A model generated the notes under the pieces. It was not told the origin of the DNA. It saw nothing but the letters and a program-made list of their open reading frames with translations, and made no database searches. Of a stretch of 64,000 nt of DNA, positions 35,439 to 43,743 are shown piece by piece. The DNA is taken from the NCBI RefSeq assembly GCF_900086725.1, contig NZ_LT574838.1, forward strand, positions 1,698,571-1,762,570. The letters are read 5' to 3'. The stretch is from Bariatricus massiliensis. Its GTDB lineage: Bacteria > Bacillota > Clostridia > Lachnospirales > Lachnospiraceae. How positions within the stretch are numbered: the stretch's first letter is position 1; each line of letters starts with the position of its first letter. Both the position numbers and the translations under genes were made by a program.

Positions 35439-36689
35439 TTATTTCCACATTGTGTCATCCTTATCAAAACGAATCGGGGAATCTCCCTGATCCACGTCGG
35501 CCACGGATGATATGAAATATTCAAGATACTGTCCCCATGACTTATGCTCTCTTGCATAATACTTTTTTATCCGTTCAAATATCATGGCGCAATTTTCTTT
35601 ATTCGCGCCTACTAACAAAATCAAGAACTGGGATGGGCTGTATTTGGTAAAACAGTCTCCCCTGCGCAGGCAGTATTTAATGGAAACATAGAGCTCTTCT
35701 GTCATCGCCTCAAGCTTGCTGCCGTTCTCCATAGGCTGACCTTTACCGTTGGTAATGCTGCACAGCATCATGTAGACCGACTGTCCATTCCTTTCTATCA
35801 TACGGGAGATAAGGCGGTAATTATCACGGAAACTGGGCAGATTACAGTAATAGGCGCCGCCCTCTTCCTCTTCCTGCTCCTTCAGCCGTTTCTCTATATC
35901 CTTGAGCGCCTGTGGATTATAGTTCACCTTGCTGCTCATCATTTCAAATTGTGTCAGCATCTTCTCCGAAGGACTGATTCCCAGCTCTTCAAAGAACATT
36001 TTAGCTGTGTTTTCATACTCTTTTAAAGCTTCTTTATATTGATTCAAGGCGATGTAACAATCTATCCGCACGGCCTGCCACTCATCGAACGGATACATCT
36101 CACAGGCCGGGGCGCAGAGCTTAAGCACCTCCTCATAGTCACCGCTGTCCATTAAATAATTACATAACTGCTTTAACGCCTCTGTATATTGGTTCTTATA
36201 CTGTATACCTTCCACAAGCGCCCAGTCATCACCGGACAAATCCGGCAGAAAATCACCGGTATATATCATACACGCCTTTTTCAACAGCATTATCTTCTCT
36301 TTCAGGTCTTCCGCCTCTTCGGCTTCCTTGATGAGCTGTGAGAATCTTCTTGCGTCCACCTCGGTCTCCATCGGCGCATCCCACCGGTAAATGCCCTTTT
36401 TAATATTTACATAATCATACGGGGGAAGTCCCGCATCCGCCAGCATTTTCTTTAATCTATGTACGGTGACCCGCAGATTGTTGGCCACATCCGCAAGTTC
36501 CTCCCGCCCGTATAATTCTTCCAAAAGCTTTTCTCTGGCAATCCCCTGCTCGCCCCTGTATATCAGAATCTGAAGCAGCTTCATTGCTTTAGTCGCGTTG
36601 TTGCGGCCGAATGATACCGGTTTATCACCATATGTAATAGAAAAGCCTCCTAAAACATGTACACTTAACTTAGGTAAATTCTCACTCAT
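35439..36689 (-). CDS. BTAD/SARP-type transcriptional regulator with GGDEF-like C-terminus
   Basis: 416 residues. Winged helix about 8-100 (VHVLGGFSITYGDKPVSFGR, ANNLRVTVHRLKKMLADAGL), BTAD helical domain about 105-250 (ELGISPSEKMLTQFEM), a short acidic linker, then a region of about 120 residues resembling a degenerate GGDEF domain (LRRGDCFTKYSPSQFLILL). It is a paralogue of the regulator at 20478. It has its own promoter (36741-36769) and is followed by a long WQG gene and a terminator. It is likely the master regulator of the adjoining pilus operon (inference from position). Confidence 0.85.
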   Translation of the reverse strand: MSENLPKLSVHVLGGFSITYGDKPVSFGRNNATKAMKLLQILIYRGEQGIAREKLLEELYGREELADVANNLRVTVHRLKKMLADAGLPPYDYVNIKKGIYRWDAPMETEVDARRFSQLIKEAEEAEDLKEKIMLLKKACMIYTGDFLPDLSGDDWALVEGIQYKNQYTEALKQLCNYLMDSGDYEEVLKLCAPACEMYPFDEWQAVRIDCYIALNQYKEALKEYENTAKMFFEELGISPSEKMLTQFEMMSSKVNYNPQALKDIEKRLKEQEEEEGGAYYCNLPSFRDNYRLISRMIERNGQSVYMMLCSITNGKGQPMENGSKLEAMTEELYVSIKYCLRRGDCFTKYSPSQFLILLVGANKENCAMIFERIKKYYAREHKSWGQYLEYFISSVADVDQGDSPIRFDKDDTMWK

Positions 36690-36740
36690 AATTCGCTCCT
36701 ATAATGCTTTCTACATTGAAATTTGACTCGCACTATAACT

Positions 36741-36769
36741 ATTATAGCCAATCACAAAATTTATGACAA
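36741..36769 (-). promoter_or_regulatory. Sigma-A promoter of the BTAD regulator
   Basis: Minus-strand TTGTCA (36764-36769) and TATAAT (36741-36746) separated by exactly 17 bp, about 50 bp before the regulator start. The intergenic region is shared with the divergent lipoprotein gene. Confidence 0.65.
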
Positions 36770-36785
36770 CGTATTTTCTGAAAAG

Positions 36786-36815
36786 TTACCAAAATTGTAA
36801 CTCTTATGCTATACT
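36786..36815 (+). promoter_or_regulatory. Possible promoter of the transglutaminase lipoprotein / type IV pilus genes
   Basis: TTACCA (36786-36791) and TATACT (36810-36815), 18 bp apart, 38 bp before the lipoprotein start. The -35 is weak. Confidence 0.35.
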
Positions 36816-36852
36816 AAAATATATATTTTTCGGAAGGAGAGGAGGTTCGTAT

Positions 36853-37836
36853 ATGCAAGGTCACGCTGTTGTTCGCAAAGGCTGTCTCTTAGTCATATGC
36901 TGTTTAATTCTCTCTTTTTCTATTGCCTGTACGGCCTGTTCTTCCAAGAGTGAGGCAAAAAATAGCTCTTCTAAAAAGTCCTCCAGTTCTAAAGGCACAA
37001 AAAAAGAAGCGCCCCGGGATAATACACCGCAGGTACTGATACCTCAGGCATCGGGAAGTACTGTATACACCGGGGATGTGGTGTCGATAGACGCCTCCAA
37101 TACGGCAGAGGGCTATGTAATGGTCCAGTACAACGGCAGTAATGAAAAGGTCAAATTCCAAGTAAAGACGCCAGACGGTAAAGACTATACTTACCTCGTC
37201 ACACAATATGGAGAGTACGAAGTCTATCCTCTGCCGGGGGGCAGCGGCGCATATACTTTAACGCTTCTTGAGTCGGCTTCCATCGAAGATGACTTGTATG
37301 CCATTTCTTTTACCCAAGATGTAGATGTGGCCATTACCAATGAATTCACCCCTTTTTTGTATCCGAACAAATATGTTGACTTTAACGAAGGCACGAACGC
37401 GGTCAAAAAGGGAAAATCACTTGCCAAAGACTGCTATTCGGATTTAGATGTGGTGACAAAAATATATAATTATGTTATCAAGACCATTAAATACGATACC
37501 CCTAAAGCAGAGAAGGTTCCTTACGGATACACGCCGGATGTGGACGAGACACTTTCCACAAAAAAGGGAATCTGCTTCGACTACGCAGCCGTAATGTCCT
37601 GTATGCTGCGCACCCAGAAGATTCCTACTAAGCTTGAAGTAGGATATGTCGGCGATATCTATCACGCATGGATCAGCTGCTATGTAGACGAGATTGGCTG
37701 GGTCGATAATATTATTGAATTCGACGGCAAGAACTGGTCCCTGATGGATCCTACTCTGGCCGCCAACAATAAAAGCTCCGATGTCAAAAAGTACATCGGT
37801 GACGGCAGTAAATATGTTGTAAAATACACCTATTAG
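36853..37836 (+). CDS. Lipoprotein with transglutaminase-like protease domain
   Basis: 327 residues. A signal with Cys-containing end (LLVICCLILSFSIACTACSS) suggests a lipoprotein, though the lipobox is imperfect. A Ser/Lys spacer and a beta domain (70-190) precede a transglutaminase-like fold. The triad is visible as GICFDYAAVMSCMLR (Cys), IYHAWISCYV (His) and WSLMDPTLAA (Asp). Such proteins cleave or cross-link peptides at the cell surface. ATG 36853 with AGGAGAGGAGG upstream is used instead of an in-frame ATG 90 bp earlier. It lies 38 bp before the type IV pilus-like operon on the same strand. Confidence 0.85.
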   Translation: MQGHAVVRKGCLLVICCLILSFSIACTACSSKSEAKNSSSKKSSSSKGTKKEAPRDNTPQVLIPQASGSTVYTGDVVSIDASNTAEGYVMVQYNGSNEKVKFQVKTPDGKDYTYLVTQYGEYEVYPLPGGSGAYTLTLLESASIEDDLYAISFTQDVDVAITNEFTPFLYPNKYVDFNEGTNAVKKGKSLAKDCYSDLDVVTKIYNYVIKTIKYDTPKAEKVPYGYTPDVDETLSTKKGICFDYAAVMSCMLRTQKIPTKLEVGYVGDIYHAWISCYVDEIGWVDNIIEFDGKNWSLMDPTLAANNKSSDVKKYIGDGSKYVVKYTY

Positions 37837-37874
37837 AATTAGAGTTTTAATACGGAAAAGGAAAGGAGTCGCCT

Positions 37875-38927
37875 ATGGCCGCACAGGTACAGCAAAAATC
37901 ACTTTCAAACATGGAAATCGCCGCTTTCTCCGAACAGATGGCAATGATATTAAAGTCAGGTATTTCCTCAATGGAGGGGCTTTCTATCATGCTTGAGGAC
38001 GCTCAAAGCGAGGCAGAAAAAGTGCTTCTCGGCACGATGAATGAGGAGATGCTTGAGAGTGGAAAGTTATATGATTCATTGAAAAAAACAGCGGTCTTCC
38101 CCAGCTACATGCTGCAGATGGTTCAGATTGGCGAAGAGACGGGCACTTTGGATGAGGTCATGGAATCGCTTTCCTCCCACTATAAGCGGGAAGAAGCGAT
38201 AGCAAAAAGCATACGGAGCGCACTGACATATCCTTTGATTATGATAGGAATGATGCTGCTGGTCGTTATTGTCCTCATCACAAAAGTAATGCCTATATTC
38301 AATCAAGTATTTATCCAGCTCGGCCGTGAGATGACAGGATTTTCAGGGGGAATTTTAGCTTTAGGAGGCGTCCTGTCACGATATGCTTCCGTATTTATTG
38401 CTTTACTGATTGCATTGATTCTTCTTTTTATATATTTTACAAAAACGGCATCGGGACGGAGCAGATTACTGAAATTGGGATATCATTTTCGTTTTTCCAG
38501 AGAGCTCTACGAAAAAATGGCTGCATGCCGTTTTGCCGATGGGATGTCTCTAACCTTAAAAAGTGGCGCTACTCCAGAGCACGCTCTGGAATTTTCTAAA
38601 AATTTAATTGATAATCCTTATTTTTTAAACAAAATTGTTTCTTGCCAAGAATTATTAAGTGAAGGAAAAGATTTACCTGAAGCACTTCATGAAACAAAAA
38701 TATTTACCGGCATCTATTCGCGCATGACTTCTCTGGCTGGAAAAGCCGGAATTATGGATGAAATCATGGAGACGATTGCCGCACAGTACGAAGAGGAGGT
38801 TGATGAGAAAATCAACTCATTTATCTCAGTTTTAGAGCCTACTCTGGTAATTATCCTTTCTATAATCGTAGGTATTATCCTATTTTCTGTCATGCTTCCA
38901 CTTATGGGAATTATGGCGGGATTATAG
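37875..38927 (+). CDS. pilC: Type II secretion / type IV pilus inner-membrane platform protein (GspF/PilC family)
   Basis: 350 residues with two T2SSF domains: the first about 10-130 (ALSEQMAMILKSG-like IAAFSEQMAMILKSGISSME, LPSYMLQMVQIGEETGTLDE-like), the second about 205-330 (FADGMSLTLKSGATPEHALE, YSRMTSLAGKAGIMDEIM). Three to four membrane helices. It forms the base on which the ATPase drives pilin insertion or retraction. First gene of a six-gene operon ending with pilT. Confidence 0.9.
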   Translation: MAAQVQQKSLSNMEIAAFSEQMAMILKSGISSMEGLSIMLEDAQSEAEKVLLGTMNEEMLESGKLYDSLKKTAVFPSYMLQMVQIGEETGTLDEVMESLSSHYKREEAIAKSIRSALTYPLIMIGMMLLVVIVLITKVMPIFNQVFIQLGREMTGFSGGILALGGVLSRYASVFIALLIALILLFIYFTKTASGRSRLLKLGYHFRFSRELYEKMAACRFADGMSLTLKSGATPEHALEFSKNLIDNPYFLNKIVSCQELLSEGKDLPEALHETKIFTGIYSRMTSLAGKAGIMDEIMETIAAQYEEEVDEKINSFISVLEPTLVIILSIIVGIILFSVMLPLMGIMAGL

Positions 38928-38946
38928 CAAATAAAGGAGGTATTCG

Positions 38947-39270
38947 ATGGCACGTTTTTACCATGGCAAAAAAGAACACCATTTTCGCCGCCTTGTCCTT
39001 TCAACATTGTTGTTCTGCAGTATTGCCGCCTGCTTTTATGTTGGAGTGGATTCGGTTTCTTCCCGTACAAAAGAAGAGCAAAAAAAGAGTCTTGAGGCAG
39101 CTATTCAGAGAGGGATCACCCACTGCTTTGCCGTAGAAGGAAGATATCCTGAAAGCCTGACCTATTTGAAAAAAGAGTATGGGATTCAATATGACAGTAA
39201 TGATTTTTTTGTAGATTATCAGATTGCCGGCGCAAATATAATGCCGGATGTAACAATTATTGAAAAATAA
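38947..39270 (+). CDS. Pilin-like small membrane protein of the type IV pilus operon
   Basis: 107 residues. A single N-terminal helix (RLVLSTLLFCSIAACFYVGV) is followed by an external domain with HCFAVEGRYPESLTYLKKEY, a pattern seen in clostridial pseudopilin-like proteins. No clear prepilin peptidase site with Gly-Phe is visible. AGGAGG lies just upstream. It begins 19 bp after the platform gene. Confidence 0.65.
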   Translation: MARFYHGKKEHHFRRLVLSTLLFCSIAACFYVGVDSVSSRTKEEQKKSLEAAIQRGITHCFAVEGRYPESLTYLKKEYGIQYDSNDFFVDYQIAGANIMPDVTIIEK

Positions 39271-39288
39271 ATGGGCAGGAGGACAGAC

Positions 39289-39792
39289 ATGCGTTTTTCA
39301 AATGAAAAAAAACACGTAATAGACTTTATGTTTCCAATTGCATTATTTTTTGTGTTTGCAGCCTCCTCTCTGGTTGTCATTATCTTATCTGCCAATATTT
39401 ACAGCAGTACGACCAAAGCCTCAGAATCTGGCTTTAATACCAGAACGGTTCTTTCTTATGTAACAGAGAAGATTCATCAAAGCGATCAGAATCAGGCAGT
39501 GTCTATCGGTACTTTCGACGGCCTTCCGTCATTAGTCATTGAACTTACCTATGACAACGATCAGACTTATGTCACATATATATATGAAGATAACGGTATT
39601 CTGAGAGAATTATTTATACAGGACGGTGTAGCTGCCTCTGCGGATAGCGGCAGGGAAATTATGCCCGTCCACAACTTTTCTATGGAGCAGCTTTCGGATA
39701 ACCGCTTTTACTTTACTTGTACCACGGACAGTGGAGAGACCTCGTCAGCCGTTGTCTCCACAAGAAGTGAGAAGGAGGCGCCTTATGAGTAA
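39289..39792 (+). CDS. DUF4860-like membrane protein of the type IV pilus operon
   Basis: 167 residues. One N-terminal helix (FMFPIALFFVFAASSLVVII) and an external beta-rich domain with YVTEKIHQSD and VSIGTFDGLPSLVIEL. It resembles the DUF4860 family found beside GspF and PilT genes in Lachnospiraceae. ATG 39289 follows GGCAGGAGGACAGAC. The last 8 bp overlap the next gene. Confidence 0.65.
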   Translation: MRFSNEKKHVIDFMFPIALFFVFAASSLVVIILSANIYSSTTKASESGFNTRTVLSYVTEKIHQSDQNQAVSIGTFDGLPSLVIELTYDNDQTYVTYIYEDNGILRELFIQDGVAASADSGREIMPVHNFSMEQLSDNRFYFTCTTDSGETSSAVVSTRSEKEAPYE

Positions 39793-40231
39793 GCAAAGCT
39801 CCAGACGTTCCAGTCTGTTCCTATTAGAATTAATTGCCGCCATCTTCTTTTTCAGTCTGGCTTCTGCAGTGTGCGTGCGCTTTTTTGTCAAATCACATAC
39901 CATAAGTCAGGACACAAAAAATCTGGACATGGCTGTCAATCAGGCCTCTACCTTTGCAGAACTTTTCCGCAGCGGCGACGACCTATTTCCCTTGCTGGAG
40001 AAAGAGTATTCCGCCGGTAAGCTATCGCCGGATAAAACTACATACACAATTTATTATGACAAAAACTGGGAACTATGCCCGGTAGCAGACGCAGTCTTTA
40101 GTCTCACTATTGAGCAGACGACGGACGGGCACATCTCTTCCGGTAGTTTTGTCGTCGAGGAAATAAAGGGTAATAAAGAAATCTATAATCTAGAAGCCCA
40201 GAAATATATCCAAGAGGAGGGCTGGAATTGA
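39785..40231 (+). CDS. Pseudopilin-like membrane protein
   Basis: 148 residues. A type IV pilin-like N-terminal helix with a preceding basic stretch and Glu at the helix start (SSLFLLELIAAIFFFSLASA, then VCVRFFVKSH). A prepilin-like role is likely, although the classic GFTLIE peptidase site is not intact. ATG 39785 with AAGGAGG upstream overlaps the previous stop. Confidence 0.65.
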   Translation: MSKQSSRRSSLFLLELIAAIFFFSLASAVCVRFFVKSHTISQDTKNLDMAVNQASTFAELFRSGDDLFPLLEKEYSAGKLSPDKTTYTIYYDKNWELCPVADAVFSLTIEQTTDGHISSGSFVVEEIKGNKEIYNLEAQKYIQEEGWN

Positions 40232-40743
40232 TGAAGAGAAGACAAAAAAGTTATCCCGCCGTCCAGTTTGGCACCTCGTTGATGCTTGTTGTATTTATGA
40301 TTTTATGCCTTACAGCCTTCGCTACGCTTTCCTTGTCAAGTGCCATAAGAGATTATGAATATAGTAAAAAGGCCGCGGATAAAACTTCAGATTATTATAA
40401 GGCAGACGCGGCGGCTGGCTGCAGGCTGGCGGAGATTGACACAATACTAAAAGAGACGGCTCAGGCAAACCCGGCATCCGGCGCCCCGTCCTCTTATATG
40501 GAACAGGTTCTGGACAGACTGCAGGACGAGAAGTTGTTTGATACACTAACGGACGAGGATTCTTCAAATCCACAGATAACTTACAACGTACCAGTCAACG
40601 AACGCCAGTCACTGCAAGTGACGCTGGCTTTAAACACCCCTGATACATCTGGTGACCGTCTATACCGGATTGTACAGTGGAAGGAAATATCCTCTCAGGA
40701 GTGGAACAATTCAACAACACTTCCAGTCATAGGAAGTGACTAG
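40231..40743 (+). CDS. Pilus-associated membrane protein (PilX-like position)
   Basis: 170 residues. One N-terminal helix (FGTSLMLVVFMILCLTAFAT) and a helical then beta-rich external part. Not recognised as a named family. The start ATG overlaps the preceding TGA (TGATG), a coupling arrangement. It ends 11 bp before pilT. Confidence 0.6.
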   Translation: MKRRQKSYPAVQFGTSLMLVVFMILCLTAFATLSLSSAIRDYEYSKKAADKTSDYYKADAAAGCRLAEIDTILKETAQANPASGAPSSYMEQVLDRLQDEKLFDTLTDEDSSNPQITYNVPVNERQSLQVTLALNTPDTSGDRLYRIVQWKEISSQEWNNSTTLPVIGSD

Positions 40744-40754
40744 GAGGTAAAATC

Positions 40755-41819
40755 ATGGATGTTATAAATTTACTGGAAAAAGCAGTTGCCGACCGGGCCT
40801 CTGATATCTTTATCGTTGCCGGGCTTCCCGCCTCATGCCGCACAAACGGAGTCATTGTACGGGAGAGCGAAGAACGGCTGATGCCGCCCGAGACCCGGGA
40901 ACTTTTGAATCAAATCTATCATCTGGCGGACGACAGAGATATGACCGATCTCCTTCAAAACGGGGACGATGATTTTTCATTTGCCGTCAAAGGACTTTCC
41001 CGTTTTCGGGTAAGCGCGTATAAACAGCGTGGAACTCTTTCCGCGGTAGTACGTGTAATCACATTCCAGCTTCCAAGCCCCGAAGAAATAGGGATTCCTC
41101 CCAAAATCATAGAATTCGGGCAGCTCTCCAAGGGCCTCGTCCTAGTCACCGGGCCGGCAGGAAGCGGCAAATCAACGACACTGGCCTGCCTTGTGGATCA
41201 TATAAACCAGACCCGTGAAAAACATATCATTACTCTGGAAGACCCTATTGAGTATCTTCACAGCCATAAGAAAAGTATCGTGAGCCAGCGCGAAATCAAC
41301 GTGGACACCGATAGTTATGTCACAGCCCTGCGGGCCTCACTGCGCCAGAGCCCGGACATTATCCTTCTCGGAGAGATGCGGGACTATGAGACCATCGATG
41401 TAGCAATGACCGCGGCCGAGACAGGCCACCTCATTATATCGACCCTGCACACAATCGGAGCCGCCAACACTATCGACAGAATTATAGATGTGTTCCCGGC
41501 CAACCAGCAGCGGCAGATAGCCGTCCAGCTCTCCATGGTATTACAGGCCGTTATCTCCCAGCAGCTCGTCCCGGACAAAAACGGAAACGTCATTCCCGTT
41601 TTCGAGATTATGACCGTAACACCCGCAATACGCAACATGATAAGAGACAACAAAATCCCCCAGATTGACGGAATCGTATATTCCTCCAACAGAGAAGACA
41701 TGATTGCCATGGACACCAACCTACTTAAACTCTACCAAGAAGGACACATCACCGCCGAGACAACAATCGCATACGCATCAAACCCTGAGATGGTGAAAAA
41801 GAAGATGGGGGTTCATTGA
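40755..41819 (+). CDS. pilT: Type IV pilus retraction-type ATPase PilT
   Basis: 354 residues, normal PilT length. It has the N-terminal PAS-like domain (ASDIFIVAGLPASCRTNGVI), Walker A VTGPAGSGKSTTLA near 132, Asp box HIITLEDPIEYLH, Walker B-like DIILLGEMRDYETIDVAMT, and His box LIISTLHTIGAANTIDRI. It is a hexameric cytoplasmic motor that normally depolymerises type IV pili. No assembly ATPase (PilB), prepilin peptidase or alignment proteins occur in the window, so this motor either retracts fibres built elsewhere or powers a minimal system. Confidence 0.95.
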   Translation: MDVINLLEKAVADRASDIFIVAGLPASCRTNGVIVRESEERLMPPETRELLNQIYHLADDRDMTDLLQNGDDDFSFAVKGLSRFRVSAYKQRGTLSAVVRVITFQLPSPEEIGIPPKIIEFGQLSKGLVLVTGPAGSGKSTTLACLVDHINQTREKHIITLEDPIEYLHSHKKSIVSQREINVDTDSYVTALRASLRQSPDIILLGEMRDYETIDVAMTAAETGHLIISTLHTIGAANTIDRIIDVFPANQQRQIAVQLSMVLQAVISQQLVPDKNGNVIPVFEIMTVTPAIRNMIRDNKIPQIDGIVYSSNREDMIAMDTNLLKLYQEGHITAETTIAYASNPEMVKKKMGVH

Positions 41820-41835
41820 GGTAAAGGGGAGGGTG

Positions 41836-41918
41836 GCCAGAAGAGGATATACTGGGAAGAGAGAGGCGGGGCGGAAAGTTTCTTACCACGGCACGTTCTC
41901 AGTATATCCCCTTCTGGC
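41836..41918 (+). terminator. Long-stem terminator-like hairpin after pilT
   Basis: Arms 41836-41858 and 41896-41918 pair over about 20 bp (GCCAGAAG with CTTCTGGC, GGATATACTG with CAGTATATCC). A plus-strand TTTTTACTTTACT tail follows. The loop contains most of the 29-bp inverted-repeat copy. Confidence 0.65.
41873..41901 (+). repeat. Left 29-bp inverted repeat of the lantibiotic-resistance cassette
   Basis: These 29 bases are the exact reverse complement of 46632-46660. A second 15-bp match follows (41931-41945 versus 46606-46620). Together they bracket the AT-rich ABC/two-component cassette. Confidence 0.85.
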
Positions 41919-41945
41919 TTTTTACTTTACTCAAGACAGAAATCT

Positions 41946-42249
41946 GTGTTGTTGTGTGTTGTACGCTTTTCTGTATATGAAAGTTTTTTATTTATTACTT
42001 ACGAATGAGCCTTGATACACTAAATATTCTGGGATTTGCAAAGATATGGTACAACACATCAGTATTGAACATCAAAATTGAATAAAGCATATAGGCAACG
42101 GAACGCATAAAATCGGCGTTCCTTTTCTATTTCCAGTCGAATTTACTGCTACCTATACCGTAGCTGTCCGTGTGGACGCAGACGGAACGGCATTTCTGGG
42201 AACCTTTTTCAAGCTCTACCCTTATAGGTCATTTTATAATATTTGTAAA
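41946..42249. other. Gene-poor left end of the cassette
   Basis: It holds a terminator-like hairpin, GGAACGC (42100-42106) with GCGTTCC (42116-42122) followed by TTTT. It also holds a stop-free stretch of about 55 codons (about 42100-42262) whose reading includes EFTATYTVAVRVDADGTAFL. That stretch has no start with a ribosome binding site and looks like a gene fragment I cannot identify. Confidence 0.4.
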
Positions 42250-42283
42250 TCTCTATGAAATCTTCAAAATTAGTCCTTATAAT
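42250..42283 (+). promoter_or_regulatory. NisR/SpaR-type response-regulator box and promoter of the ABC operon
   Basis: A TATAAT -10 at 42278-42283 lacks a good -35 but is preceded by TCT-N8-TCT (42250-42252 and 42261-42263). This matches, as I recall it, the NisR-dependent nisA/nisF arrangement of two TCT repeats 8 bp apart around -39 to -26. With a start site near 42290 the repeats sit at about -40 to -27. The response regulator encoded in the same operon is the likely activator. Confidence 0.55.
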
Positions 42284-42315
42284 GAATTAGAGATAAAGAA
42301 AGGATATGAAAGATT

Positions 42316-43023
42316 ATGAGAACAATTTTGAAAACAATAAAACTCTGTAAGTCTTTTAAAAATCAAAAGGCAGTAGACAATGTGTCGCTAAGTATTCATG
42401 AGAACTCAATATATGGATTGCTAGGACCGAATGGTGCAGGAAAATCAACAATCCTAAAAATGATTGTGGGCATATTAAAACCTACTTCTGGAAAAATTCA
42501 AATCAACGAGCATGACTGGCGCCGTAATGATTTAAGAAATATTGGTGCTTTAATAGAAATGCCCCCATTGTATGAAAATTTGACCGCATATGAGAACCTA
42601 AAGGTTCGTACATTAGCGTTGGGATTGCCAGATACAAGAATTTTAGAGGTTCTTGATATTGTAAATTTGACTGATACAGGTAGAAAAAAAGCAAAGCAAT
42701 TCTCGTTAGGGATGAAGCAACGTCTTGGAATAGCACTTGCCCTCTTGCCAAATCCCCAAATTTTAATTTTAGATGAACCGACAAATGGGTTAGACCCGAT
42801 AGGCATTCAAGAATTACGTGAGTTTATCCGTTCTTTGCCATCTAAAGGCATAACAGTAATCTTATCCAGCCATATTTTATCAGAGGTTGAACAAATTGCT
42901 GATGAAATTGGTATTATTGCAAATGGAAAATTAGGATATGAAAATCAAATTGATAATAGTACAAATTTAGAAGATGTTTTTATGAATGTTGTTATGAAAT
43001 CTGAAAGGAGAAATATGAAATGA
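42316..43023 (+). CDS. Lantibiotic-protection ABC transporter, ATP-binding subunit (LanF/CprA type)
   Basis: 235 residues. Walker A GLLGPNGAGKSTILKM, the Q-loop replaced by the Glu of GALIEMPPLY (typical of the lantibiotic-immunity class of BcrA-like ATPases), signature FSLGMKQRLGIALAL, Walker B ILILDEPTNGLDP, and a switch His in SSHILSEVEQIA. It powers export of cationic antimicrobial peptides together with the two permeases downstream. The 3' end overlaps the next start (ATGA). No lantibiotic structural gene is present, so the role is resistance rather than self-immunity, as in Clostridioides difficile cprABC. Confidence 0.92.
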   Translation: MRTILKTIKLCKSFKNQKAVDNVSLSIHENSIYGLLGPNGAGKSTILKMIVGILKPTSGKIQINEHDWRRNDLRNIGALIEMPPLYENLTAYENLKVRTLALGLPDTRILEVLDIVNLTDTGRKKAKQFSLGMKQRLGIALALLPNPQILILDEPTNGLDPIGIQELREFIRSLPSKGITVILSSHILSEVEQIADEIGIIANGKLGYENQIDNSTNLEDVFMNVVMKSERRNMK

Positions 43024-43742
43024 GTACCTTGATTCGTTCTGAAATCCTAAAAATGAAACATACTTTCCCATTAAAGTTAGTTGTTATTTCTCCCGTTTTC
43101 ACTATTTTGTTAGGATTGGTTTTAAGTGGAACATCTGTTCAGCCTGCTTCTTATAATTGGTGGTACGAGATACTGCTTCCTATTACGCTATCAATTTTGT
43201 GTGCAAATACAATCATTCGTGAAAAGAAAACACATTATCAAAATGTATTATGCTTATCCAGCAGTCGAAACAAAGTATGGTTAAGTAAAATGATAGCAAT
43301 CGCTATTTTACTATTACTTTCAAACTTGATAATGTGGCTTGGATGTACTATATTAGGGACTGTTGCAGAAACAAAGATTTCAATACTTAATGGTTTTATT
43401 AGTTGCATACTCTTGACAGTAACATATTTATGGCAAATACCATTTATTATGATACTATGCAAATTTGGCAGCTATCTGTCCTCAATATTACTTTCTATTG
43501 GTGGGAATGTTATCATATCACTTTGGGGTGCCGAGAAAAGCTACTTTCTTATCAACTTATATGCGATACCCGTAAGAATAGTTTGTCCTTTTTTAGGCAT
43601 TCATCCTAATGGACTGGCTATAGAAACAGGCTCTTACTTATTGAATAAAGGAATTGTTCTTCCAGCTTTGTTCATTAGTTTAATGACAGCGGTTTTATTA
43701 ACAATACTTTCCTCTAAATTATTGTCAAATGAGGTTAAATAA
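43020..43742 (+). CDS. Lantibiotic-protection ABC transporter permease (LanE/MutE type)
   Basis: 240 residues, six hydrophobic segments. The N-terminus LIRSEILKMKHTFPLKLVVI is characteristic of the MutE/EpiE permease family, and NWWYEILLPITLSILCANTI with REKK follows the first two helices. It overlaps the ATPase by 4 bp and is one base ahead of the second permease. Confidence 0.88.
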   Translation: MSTLIRSEILKMKHTFPLKLVVISPVFTILLGLVLSGTSVQPASYNWWYEILLPITLSILCANTIIREKKTHYQNVLCLSSSRNKVWLSKMIAIAILLLLSNLIMWLGCTILGTVAETKISILNGFISCILLTVTYLWQIPFIMILCKFGSYLSSILLSIGGNVIISLWGAEKSYFLINLYAIPVRIVCPFLGIHPNGLAIETGSYLLNKGIVLPALFISLMTAVLLTILSSKLLSNEVK

Positions 43743-43743
43743 A

